A DNA stretch of 64,000 nucleotides from Aptenodytes patagonicus (taxonomy: Eukaryota > Chordata > Aves > Sphenisciformes > Spheniscidae): contig NC_134950.1 of the NCBI RefSeq assembly GCF_965638725.1, forward strand, positions 25,076,932 through 25,140,931, given 5' to 3'. The notes under the pieces were generated by a model. The model did no database searches. It had not been told where the DNA came from and was given only the letters and a program-made list of their open reading frames with translations. Of this stretch, positions 50,150 through 63,506 are shown piece by piece. The translations under genes were made by a program, and so were the position numbers. Every line of letters starts with the position of its first letter. Within the stretch, counting starts at the first letter, position 1.

Positions 50150-51015
50150 ATTAGACTATTACTCCAGTCATGACTTGCGAACTGGAGTCAAAGGCAGCCA
50201 AGTGGTATGCCACAGCTGATGTCGCTAATGTGTTTTTCTCAATCCCTTTGGCAGCAGAGTGCAGGCCACAGTTTGCTTTCACTTGGAGGGGCGTCCAGTA
50301 CACCTGGAACCGACTGCCCCAGGGGTGGAAACACAGCCCTACCATTTGCCATGGACTGATCCAGACTGCACTGGAACAGGGTGAGGCTCCGGAACACCTG
50401 CAATACATTGATGACATCATCGTGTGGGGCAACACAGCAGGAGAAGTTTTTGACAAAGGGAAGAAAATAGTCCAAATCCTTCTGAAAGCCAGTTTTGCCA
50501 TAAAACAAAGTAAAGTCAAGAGACCTGCACAGGAGATCCAGTTTTTAGGAATAAAACAGCAAGATGGATGTCGTCAGATCTCAATGGATGTGATCAACAA
50601 AATAACAGCCATGTCTCCACCAACTAGCAAAAAGGAAACACAAGCTTTCTTGGGCGTTGTGGGTTTTTGGAGAATGCATCTTCCAAATTACGGTCTGATC
50701 GTAAACCTTCTTTATCAAGTGACCTGGAAGAAGAACGATTTCAAATGGGGCCCTGAGCAACGACAAGCCTTTGAACAAATTAAACAGGAGATACTTCACG
50801 CAGTAGCCCTTGGGCCAGTCCGGGCAGGGCAAGATGTAAAAAATGTGCTCTACACCACAGTCGGGGAGAATGGCCCTACCTGGAGCCTCCGGCAGAAAGC
50901 ACCAGGGGAGACTCGAGGCCGACCCCTAGGGCTTGGGAGTGGGGGATACAGAGGATCCGAGGCCCGTTATACTCCAACTGAAAAAGAGATATTGGCAGCA
51001 TATGAAGGGGTTTGA
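50150..51015 (+). pseudogene. ERV-L pol, reverse transcriptase part (5'-truncated)
   Basis: An endogenous retrovirus copy related to class III ERV-L. Open codons 50170-51015 cover the RT palm and thumb. Motif A Asp is at 50218-50220 (context ADVANVFFSI), LPQGW lies downstream, and the YIDD catalytic pair is at 50410-50415, so the RT active-site aspartates persist. The connection region ends TPTEKEILAAYEGV at an in-frame TGA (51013-51015). The N-terminal fingers, protease and gag are missing, and no 5' LTR in the same orientation exists in the window, so the provirus is 5'-truncated or rearranged. It is not a functional gene. Confidence 0.93.
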
Positions 51016-51972
51016 GCTGCTTCGGAAGTGGTTGGTACTGAGGCACAGCTCCTCCTGGCACCCCGACTGCCGGTGCTGGGCTGGATGTTCAGAGGGAGGA
51101 TCCCCTCTACACATCCTGCAACTGATGCTACGTGGAGTAAGTGGGTCGCACTGATCACACAACGGGCTCGAATAGGAAGCCCCAGTCACCCAGGAATCTT
51201 GGAAGTGATCACGGACTGGCCAGAAGGCAAAGATTTTGGAATATTGCCAGAGAAGGAGGTGACATGTGCTAAAGAGGCCCCACTGTATAATGAACTACCA
51301 GAAAAAGAGAAGCCATATGCCCTGTTCACTGATGGGTCCTGTCGTCTTGTGGGAAAACATCGGAGGTGGAAGGCTGCTGTATGGAGTCCCATGCAACAAG
51401 TCACAGAAACTGCTGAAGGAGAAGGTGCATCGAGCCAATTTGCAGAAGTAAAGACCATCCAGCTGGCTTTGGATATTGCTGACCGAGAAAAGTGGCCAGT
51501 GCTCTATCTCTATACTGACTCATGGATGGTGGCAAATGCCCTGTGGGGGTGGTTGCAGCAACGGAAGCAGAACAACTGGCAGTGCAGAGGCAAACCCATC
51601 TGGGCTGCTGCACTGTGGCAAGATATTGCTGCCCGGGTGGAGAACCTGGTTGTAAAAGTCCGTCACGTAGATGCTCATGTACCCAAGAGTCGGGCCACTG
51701 AAGAACATCAAAACAACCAGCAGGTGGATCAGGCTGCTAAGATTCAAGTGGCTCAGCTGCATCTGGGCTGGCAACATCAGGGTGAATTATTTATAGCTCA
51801 GTGGGCCCATGACACCTCAGGCCATCAAGGAAGAGATGCAACATATCGATGGGCTCGTGATCGAGGGGTGGACTTGACCATGGACGCTATTGCACAGGTT
51901 ATCCATGAATGTGAAACACGCGCTGCAATCAAGCAAGCCAAGCGGTTAAAGCCTCTTTGGTATGGAGGATGA
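51016..51972 (+). pseudogene. ERV-L pol, RNase H and integrase N-terminus
   Basis: In the same frame as the RT segment, separated from it only by the TGA at 51013-51015. RNase H keeps all four acidic positions: Asp 51331-51333 (FTDGS), Glu 51445-51447, Asp 51517-51519 (YTDSW) and Asp 51670-51672 (HVDAH). The integrase zinc finger has His at 51808-51810 and 51823-51825 and Cys at 51910-51912, but the expected second Cys (51919-51921) is CGC, Arg. The frame ends at TGA 51970-51972. Confidence 0.92.
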
Positions 51973-52642
51973 TGGCTGAAATATAAATATGGGGGGGCCT
52001 GGCAGATTGATTATATCACACTCCCACAAACCCACCAAGGCAAGCGCCATGTGCTCACCATGGTGGAAGCAACCACCGGCTGGCTGGAAACATATCCCAT
52101 GCCCCATGCCACTGCCCGGAACACTATCCTGGGCCTGGAGAAGCAAGTCTTATGGCAACATGGCACCCCAGAAAGAATTGAGTAATTTCTGAAACAATCT
52201 CATAGACACCTGGGCCAAAGAGCACGGCATTGAGTGGGTACATCACATCCCCTATCATGCACCAGCCTCTGGGAAAATTGAACAATACAATGGACTGTTA
52301 AAGACTACGCTGAGAGCAATGGGTGCTGGGACATTCAAACATTGGGATACACATTTAGCAAAAGCCACCTGGTTAGTCAACACGAGGGGATCTGCCAATC
52401 GAGCTGGCCCTGCCCAGTCAAAATTTTTACGTATTATAGAAGGGGATAAAGTCCCTGTAGTGCGCATGAAAAATATGCTGGGTAAGACAGTCTGGGTTAT
52501 TCCTGCCTCGGGCAAAGGCAAACCCATCCATGGGATTGTTTTTGCTCAAGGACCTGGGTGCACTTGGTGGGTAATGCGGGAGGATGGGGAAGTCAGATGT
52601 GTGCCTCAAGGGGATTTGATTTTGGGTGAGAACAGCCAATGA
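51973..52642 (+). pseudogene. ERV-L integrase core and C-terminus, broken
   Basis: The integrase core continues in the same frame after the 51970 stop. The first catalytic Asp is at 52009-52011 (context QIDYI). A stop follows at 52183-52185. A short deletion around 52183-52192 removes the region expected to hold the second catalytic Asp and shifts the frame by one. The third residue, Glu, is at 52280-52282 (GKIEQYNG) in the new frame. The C-terminal domain is open to a stop at 52640-52642. There is no env, as expected for ERV-L. Confidence 0.9.
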
Positions 52643-53029
52643 TCTGAATTATATGATGTTAATTGCTATGTAATATTATATGCCATATCAATGGTATTAC
52701 AATAAGAATCACCCAGATTAATGAAGAATGAACTTTGATGAAACTGAGCAAAGCGCAGTGATGATGGAACCAGAACTGACTTCAACATGAAACAATGCAA
52801 CACCGCACACCATCTTTCCTGCCCTGAAAGATTATTATGACAGATGGAGCCCAAAGTCATGGACTAAATGAATGCAACAAACATTTTATAGGGACAGTCC
52901 ATAGACTAAGGGAATGATATCTGTGTGTATATATCAAAAGACAGGAAAAGTGGTGGTGATTAACTGGAATGTATTGGAAAGCGGGGGACCTGGGCATGAC
53001 GTAGATGGTATAGAATAAGGGGTGGATAC
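52643..53029 (+). mobile_element. ERV-L 3' internal region up to the 3' LTR
   Basis: Non-coding proviral sequence between the end of pol and the LTR. A purine-rich stretch near 53012-53025 could be the remnant polypurine tract, but it is not a clean one. Confidence 0.6.
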
Positions 53030-53591
53030 TCTCCTGGTTTCAGCTGGGATAGAGTTAATTTCCTTCCTAGTAGCTGGTACAGTGCTGTGTTTTGGATTTG
53101 GGATGAGAACAATGTTAATAACACACCGATGTTTTAGTTGTTGCTAGGTAGTGCTTACACCAGTCAAGGACTTTTCAGCTTCCCATGCTCTACCGACTGA
53201 GAAGGCTGGAGGTGCACAAGAAGCTGGGAGGGGGCACAGCCAGGACAGCTGACCCCAACTGGCCAAAGGGACATTCCATACCATGTGACGTCATGCTCAG
53301 TACATAAACTGGGGAAAGCTGGCCGGGGGGGCCACTGCTTGGGGACTGGCTGGGCATCGGTCAGTGGGTGGTGAGCAATTGCATCGTGCATTACTTGCTT
53401 TGTATATTCTTTTTTTATTATCATTATCATTACTATTTTATTTTATTTCAATTATTAAACTGTTCTTATCTCAATCCATGAGTTTTCTCACTTTTACTCT
53501 TCCAATACTCTCCCCCATCCCACTGGGGCGAGGGGAGAGTGAGCGAGCGGCTGTGTGGTGCTCAGTTGCTGGCTGAGGTTAAATCACGACA
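53030..53591 (+). mobile_element. 3' LTR of the truncated ERV-L provirus
   Basis: A 562-bp LTR in the same orientation as pol, immediately downstream of it. It runs from TCTCCTGGTTTCAGCTGGG to TTAAATCACGACA. It contains a perfect CRE (TGACGTCA, 53286-53293), GTACATAAA in TATA position and ATTAAA near 53454. The right flank is TAAGG; no matching left flank can be tested because the 5' LTR is absent from the window. Confidence 0.93.
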
Positions 53592-55614
53592 TAAGGCCAG
53601 GGTGGGAGAAGCAGTAAGGGAGGAGGAGTGGCCCTGCTTTCCCCGTGTACTCTGCATTCCCTGCATGCTCATCTTCACTGCCAAACTGAGCACCAGCCTG
53701 CAGAGCCCTTGAGCCAGAGTAATACCCAACTCAGCCCGTGAAGGAGTTGATCTCCCTGGCTGAGCGTGGCTGGCGGGGCAGGCAGGAGGGCTGGATGTGG
53801 CCACAGTGCCCGCTGTTAGTGCTGGGAGAAGTAATGCTGCTTTTCCTCAGGTTGCCAGCTGCTCCCTGGATCTCTCCATCTTGAGACTTGTTTGTTGGAG
53901 ATGGAGACATTTTCTGCTGCTTCCCTCCCTTTCTTTTATCTCTGCTGTATCACGGCCTCGTCATGGAGGGGAGCTCAGCATCCCCTGCGGAGCTTGCCTG
54001 GGTGCTAAACTCTGCCTGACGTGCCTTCCCCCATGCTTTAATTCTCAAACACCTGCACTGTAAATGACCATCCACTCCCAGCTGCTGATTTTTAACAAAA
54101 CAGTGGCTGTATAATATTGTTTAAGGAATTTTGGTGGGGCCAAAGCCTTTTCTTCCTTCTAGTGTTGCTTTCATCTGACTTGGACTGGCCTTTTGCCTTT
54201 ATAAAGGACATTTTATGGGCCACAGACACCCAGGAGAGGCCTTCATGGCCACAGAAGGGAGATTTGGGGCGTGAGAGAGGATAGTGCCCATTTCTGCAGG
54301 TATTTCCCCCCCACAGATCCTTATTCCACCCAGATTTAGGGACAGAATTTGGGGTCTGATGACCAAAGTGTCTCTCAGAAAGTTCTCTAGCAAATGCAGG
54401 GTTTTTTTAAAAACACATCACTGAAAAGAACTAGTTTTATAAACTCTCAAGGAAAGTATTGCATTCTCTCCTAATGTGAGCAGAGGTTGCAAGGGTACCC
54501 TTGAAAACAGCTCCCTCTTCCGGAGCCATGCACGGCTCCCACATTTTGCAAGATAACATAAAACATGGCATAGTTGAAAGGAATCGCACCGAGGACTTCA
54601 CGAGGCCCACTGAGCTTTATATTCTCTTGCCAGTAATTTCAACAAGCAAGAAAAGATGAATGTTTCACCTGACCACAACCAACCAGGTAAAAGTTTAAAG
54701 AATTAAAAGCAAAGTCACAATTTGACGGTAGGAATAACAGCAATGCGCCCGAGTGCTGGGGCACGGAGAGGAAGAGGAACAAGAAAAGAATGAGACGTAG
54801 GATGGAGTTTACTTTTCAGCTGCCAAACAAAATAAAAGTTTGAAGTACACTTCAAAATTGATTTAATTATTCTCTGTAAAGGGTGAAAATTATTTTGTTT
54901 CAGTAAGTGAAATTGGACTATAGAGACACATCAAAATGTAAGATTTTTATATTATTATTTATATAGTGCATATATTATTTATATGTGCTTAATCTAGAAA
55001 CTATTCCCAGAGGACTTTACAATTAGAGATGGACCAATGCCTGAGTTTTACCTGGGATGTTTAAGCTCCACTTAAGTTTGGTGATATTTTTTCTAACATA
55101 CCTTTATCTCGTCTTTATCTCCGTGTTAGCGGCTTAGATCTTAATCTAGGTGCTTAAACTGATCTGTCAAAACCTGAGGTTGTTACCCAGTGTCTACGTA
55201 GAAAAAATGGTTGGGATGATTTTGACAAAAGGCTGCTTGTCACTGAGAAGGTTATCCTGTTATAAATATTTTGGTAAGGTGCGTGATCATATACCAGAAA
55301 AAAGTTAGCGTGGAGGTAGCCATACCAGTAGAAAGGCATGACAGTATATTGCTATAAATTATTTCCCTTATTTGAAATAAGCTCTATTAATATAAGCATA
55401 CTAGAATAACTGAATACAACATGTTTTGGATTGGCTTTTTAGTTTGTTGCTACATATCCCATATTGGCAAAGGCATCAAACTTCCTAAAGCCAAGAAGCA
55501 CAATGCTTTCCCATGCTTGGGCTAACCCAGACAAGTCTAGAAAAGCTTTTATGCCAGCTTTGTAATTTCATAAGAAATTGTATACGCTGGGGTGCCTTTC
55601 TGGTGCGGTGCATC
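53592..55614. other. Intergenic DNA between two LTRs
   Basis: About 2 kb with no recognised gene. It is AT-rich around 54930-55000. No LTR or pol homology was seen, so the two flanking elements are separate insertions. Confidence 0.6.
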
Positions 55615-56205
55615 TGTCCTGGTTTCGGCAGGGATAGAGTTAATTTTCTTCCTAGTAGCTGGTACAGTGCTGTGTTTTGGATTTAGTATGAGAACAATGT
55701 TGATAACACACCGATGTTTTAGTTGTTGCTAGGTAGTGCTTACACCAGTCAGGACTTTTCAGCTTCCCATGCTCTACCGACTGAGAAGGCTGGAGGTGCA
55801 CAAGAAGCTGGGAGGGGGCACAGCCAGGACAGCTGACCCAAACTGGCCAAAGGGACATTCCATACCATGTGACGTCATGCTCAGTATATAAAGCTGGGGG
55901 AAGAAGAAGGAAGGGGGGGACATTTGGAGTGATGGTGTTTGTCTTCCCAAGTAACCGTTACGCGTGATGGAGCCCTGCTTTCCTGGGGATGGCTGAACAC
56001 CTGCCTGCTGATGGGAAGTAGTGAATGAATTCCCTGTTTTGCTTTGCTTGCGTGCGCAGCTTTTGCTTTACCTATTAAACTGTCTTTATCTCAACCCACG
56101 AGTTTTCTCACTTCTACCCTTCCGATTCTCTCCCCCATCCCACGGGGGGGGAGTGAGCGAGCGGCTGCGTGGTGCTTAGTTGCCGACTGAGATTAAACCA
56201 CGACA
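55615..56205 (+). mobile_element. Solo LTR, second ERV-L LTR subtype, TSD GCATC
   Basis: A 591-bp LTR from TGTCCTGGTTTCGGCAGGG to GATTAAACCACGACA. It is flanked by the perfect 5-bp duplication GCATC at 55610-55614 and 56206-56210. Its U3 is nearly identical to the other two copies and holds a CRE (55870-55877) and an intact TATA box (TATATAAAG, about 55886-55894). From just past the TATA box to the ATTAAA signal it carries a different sequence. The intact TATA and termini suggest a fairly young insertion. Confidence 0.95.
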
Positions 56206-57300
56206 GCATCCTAAGAGCATGAAATCATACCAGCAGAAGACTTGCTGTCCTGTGGGTGGACCCCCGGGCCTTCTCCTGGGGGGTTGTCACAAGGGAACCC
56301 CCCAAACTCACACCCCGAACGCCCACATTGCTCATCCCCGCAACGCCCAGGTAGGTGCCAGCTGAACTGGTGCTTGCTGCTCCTCCCTGCACCAACCCTG
56401 GGTGTCTGTCCCAGGCCGGACACCACCGTGGGATCGACCGTAACTGTTCTTATCCTGAAACTGAGAACCTCATGTCATAGCCATGTTCATAGCTAGCGCG
56501 TGTGTGCTCAGCAAGCTAATTTTCAAGCTGATGGTTTCCAGAGTCCACGGGGGGCAGGAGGAAGTTTTCCTGCACTGTGACTCCAGCACAGCAGAGGACT
56601 GAGTTACTCTCGCACGGGCCAAGGCCACCGCACAGCCAGGTGGGAGAGAAGTGCCATCGCCCCCAGCAAGCCCGGGAGCTTGACTAAGGGCGCCCAAAGC
56701 TGAACCTGCTAACACAGGCAGTCTCGGGCCCAGAGCTATTCCCAAGCTATTTCCCACGCTTAATGCTTGAAATCCAGGTGTTTGCTCAGTCCGGGGCTGT
56801 GTCTCATCGGGACAGTTTATTTATGACCGCAGGGCAGAATTAGGGACAGGCAGGCGCCGGCCGGGCCTGGTGAATCGGAGGCACTGCTGCTTTATAGAAA
56901 GCCAGCATGCGCAGCAATCACAGCAGGGAAACGTGCGGTCAGACCAGCACGTAGGTCTATTGCTCCAGTGGCTTGTGATGCCGAAGAGATTTATCTTCTG
57001 CATATCGTAGTTTTCCACATCAGCCCTGTGGCAGAAGTGACAGTCCCCACAGGGGACCGGAGGCTCAGGCCCCCTGGGACTCTCCCTACAAGGAGCTTCC
57101 TTGATCAGCGCCTGCAGCCTCCCGCAACGCTGCGACGGCAAAACGAGCATTTAAAATCGCTCTGTGAAACACGGGAGACTGGGCGGCTGGGGAAGGGGAA
57201 GGGGAGGGCGAAGGGAGGCGGGCGGCGACGCGACCCCCCCCCCCCCGCGCTGAGGCGCGGCAGTCATGGCGGCGGCCCCGCTCGCTGCCCCCGCCTCGCG
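56206..57300. other. RPL30 upstream flank
   Basis: Intergenic sequence grading into a CpG island. G-runs occur at 57185-57222 and a 14-base C homopolymer at about 57233-57246. No separate gene is recognised; the longer ORFs here (56968-57327, 56821-57150) show no family features. Confidence 0.55.
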
Positions 57301-57476
57301 CTTAGCCAGGCCCCGCCCCGCGCTTAGCCAGGCCCCGCCCCGCGCTTAGCCAGGCCCCGCCCCGCGCTTAGCCAGGCCCCGCCCCGCGCTTAGCCAGGCC
57401 CCGCCCCGCGCTTAGCCAGGCCCCGCCCCGCGCTTAGCCAGGCCCCGCCCCGCGCTTAGCCAGGCCCCGCCCCCCG
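57301..57476. repeat. 22-bp tandem repeat x8, each with a GC box
   Basis: CTTAGCCAGG followed by CCCCGCCCCGCG repeats eight times at exact 22-bp spacing (starts 57301, 57323, 57345, 57367, 57389, 57411, 57433, 57455). Only the last copy differs, at its end. Every unit contains CCCCGCCCC, a Sp1/KLF-type GC box. It sits roughly 160-340 bp upstream of the inferred RPL30 start. Confidence 0.97.
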
Positions 57477-57676
57477 CCCGCCGCCCTCACTGGCGCCCTC
57501 CACCGCTACGTCCCGCTCAGGCTGGCCGGTGGTGGTTGGGCGCAGGCGCGTTGGCAGCTGGAGGGAGGGGCGGGGGTGCGCACGGCTCTCGCGAGAGCTG
57601 CCGCGCGGGGATCCGCGATGCTTTGCGGCAGCTCGGCCCTTTCTGGCTGCCCGGCCATCTTGGCGGCGCGTCTCCG
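57477..57676 (+). promoter_or_regulatory. RPL30: RPL30 core promoter and 5' UTR exon 1 (TOP)
   Basis: A CpG-rich core. It contains the palindrome TCTCGCGAGA (57587-57596), the BANP-type motif. A pyrimidine tract CCCTTTCT at 57637-57644 is a typical ribosomal-protein initiator and 5' TOP. GCCATCTT (57654-57661), a YY1 site in reverse, lies just downstream. Non-coding exon 1 would run from about 57639 to 57676, with donor GTGAGT. The start site is inferred from resemblance to mammalian RPL30 5' ends. Confidence 0.82.
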
Positions 57677-57796
57677 GTGAGTGGGGCTCGGCCGGGGCGG
57701 CGCGGGCGGGCGCGGGGGGCCGCTGCCGGGTGCTAACCCCTCCCCCCGTTCACCCCTGTGTTCCAGTTACCGCCCGACCCGACGCGAGGCAGCAAC

Positions 57797-61487
<3,691 letters not shown>

Positions 61488-61511
61488 ATGCTGTAAAGGT
61501 GTTATTTCTAC

Positions 61512-61517
61512 AATAAA
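61512..61517 (+). promoter_or_regulatory. RPL30: RPL30 poly(A) signal
   Basis: AATAAA lies 25 bases after the stop codon, giving the very short 3' UTR usual for ribosomal-protein mRNAs; the mRNA should end near 61535. Confidence 0.93.
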
Positions 61518-61535
61518 ACTGGTTACAGATCTGTT

Positions 61536-63165
61536 TTAAGAAAAATTTGTATTATACCTTTGCTGGTTTTAGGGAACAAACTATATAAATGAAGATTCAT
61601 TACCACTGCTGTGTTTCCTGTTCTGTTAGAAATAACCTTCACAGGACAAAACTTGCCTGTTTCTTTCTCTAGAAATTGTGGATCTTGAGAGGTAAGTGGA
61701 GTAAGACTTGATCATGGCAAGTATGGTGTCAAATCCCAACAGGCTAGGGCTTCTGTAGTTTTTTGGTTTTGGAGTGCTAATGCAAAAACAAGTCATAATG
61801 TGAAGGTACAGTAGCAAATTTGGGATCTTGGTGGGGACCCCAAAGGGTTTACTTACACTAAAAAAATTCACACTGTTTTTACCAAGTCAATCACAAAACA
61901 CTAATGCAAAGTATCCCCTTTGTCTTTTCATTCCAAGAGAATATATATCTGTCAAATGGCAAATAGGATAGCTGCTAGATGTGATGTGTAAGATCATACT
62001 TCAAATAAGATACCAATTAACTCTTCAAAGCTGATTTTAAATTAGTCCTTTTTTTTTATTAGTTTTTTGAAGACGTTACGTTAGAGACAGATGAGTTGGT
62101 GTTCTCAAGTCACTATTGCTGAGAACATTGGTATCTTAGAGATTTGTGCCTGTTTTGTGTGAGACCATGACTGCAGGATGTTCCTTGTTACTAGTGATTA
62201 TTAATTGAGGTGCCAGTGCTTTGCTGACATGCGGTAAAAGAAATGCCTGATGAAAATCAGTATGTACTGGTATCCTTGCAGAACATGCATTCTGTTTGCC
62301 AAAGTATGCCAAAGCACAGCGTACCTTAAAGCTTGCCGTTACGTATCTGTGCACGCTCAGAGCTTATCTTGAGATCACTTAATCTAGTTTTGCTGCAACT
62401 ACTTCTGCTTCTGATATAGAATGGATGAAGTTGTGTATTTCCGTTTGGAGATAATAAAGAGGCAAACCAATGTCTATCAAAGCAAAGGAGGAAGTGCTGG
62501 TGTCTCTACCTATTAAACCCCAGATTTGGATCAGTTCAAGAGATGGTTTAGGTACTGCTGTTAGTGTGAAAGTAAGGGTCACAGAAGGGTGCCGTTGCTG
62601 CCAAGGGGAAGGAGTAGAACTTCAAGGCACTTCAGTTGGCCAGAATGGCTGGAAGCAATTTGCTGTTTTCATTTGTGTCTTGGTGTTTGACGAACAGGCG
62701 TGCAGCTAGTTGTACTGGCCAAAGAATGAATTCATAATTAAAATACTAGTTGCGTTCAGGAAAGTTAGATTCACTGAATGCTGACCAAGGAACAGCAGGG
62801 AGAAGTTACATGGTCTGGATGTGGTAAGAGAAAAAGTACTTGAAACTTCGGATTGTGACACCCTGATAATCCAGCAGATTTCCCACTTTACTCATTTACT
62901 TTCATCATAGCTTCAACACAAATGTATAAATTTCTGGTTTTACTTCCAACTGATTTCAGTAGTCTACTCTTGTTGGAAGAATGTAAGTGAAGTTAGTTAC
63001 TGTGAATGCTGTCCCACTTGTCTGTTTTTATATATGTATGTATATATAGAACTATATATATCCACACAGGGTGCTTAAAATACTAGCAGAGTGAGTGGAG
63101 GGAAATACAGAAAAGCAAGCCAAATAAATTCATACCCTAAAAGTACTTCAAAACATGGGGGTTTC
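61536..63165. other. Intergenic DNA between convergent RPL30 and MATN2
   Basis: About 1.6 kb between two 3' ends. It has an AT-rich (TA)n-like tract near 63030-63062. No gene or known repeat is recognised. Confidence 0.6.
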
Positions 63166-63453
63166 ACTTCAAAAAATAACAGGATTTTATTGTTTTGCAT
63201 AGCTTATTTCAGTTGTTTAGTTCTGCTTAATTAGAGTTTTTGCTAGTTACTGAATCATTTATAAAATTTTCAACATTTCTTATCTGCAATCAATGCAAGA
63301 CAGAACACATAGTATATAGATGCAGGGATCCAGAATACTCTTTTCAACTTCAGACACAAGGATTTGTTATTTTACTTTGAACCAGTTTAAGAAAATAGCT
63401 CTGACAAGTTTGTATGTATAAATATACAGTGTAGTATACACTTGAAATTTTGA
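63166..63453 (-). other. MATN2: MATN2 3' UTR with poly(A) signal
   Basis: Downstream of the MATN2 stop codon on the minus strand, ending after an AATAAA (plus-strand TTTATT, 63186-63191). Cleavage is expected around 63165-63175. Longer 3' UTR forms are possible. Confidence 0.72.
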
Positions 63454-63506
63454 TCAGTATTTTAGCCTGTTTTCCAAGTCTTCCATTCTCTTCGTCATTT
63501 CTTCCA
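63454..63506 (-). CDS. MATN2: MATN2 (matrilin-2) terminal coding exon
   Basis: 53 coding bases on the minus strand start with two bases of a split codon, then encode EEMTKRMEDLENRLKY and a TGA stop (63454-63456). This is the C-terminal half of the matrilin coiled coil, which trimerises the secreted matrix protein. Met4, Met8, Leu11 and Leu15 fall at a/d heptad spacing. The position next to RPL30 and the convergent orientation match the vertebrate order. The exon is preceded by a U12-type branch site and an AC acceptor. The assignment rests on a short peptide, supported by synteny and the unusual intron. Confidence 0.87.

Noticed and set aside
44424-53591. Treating the LTRs at 44424 and 53030 as the two ends of one provirus
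   Set aside because: They are in opposite orientations, and the 44424 copy has its own 5-bp target duplication, so it is an independent solo LTR.
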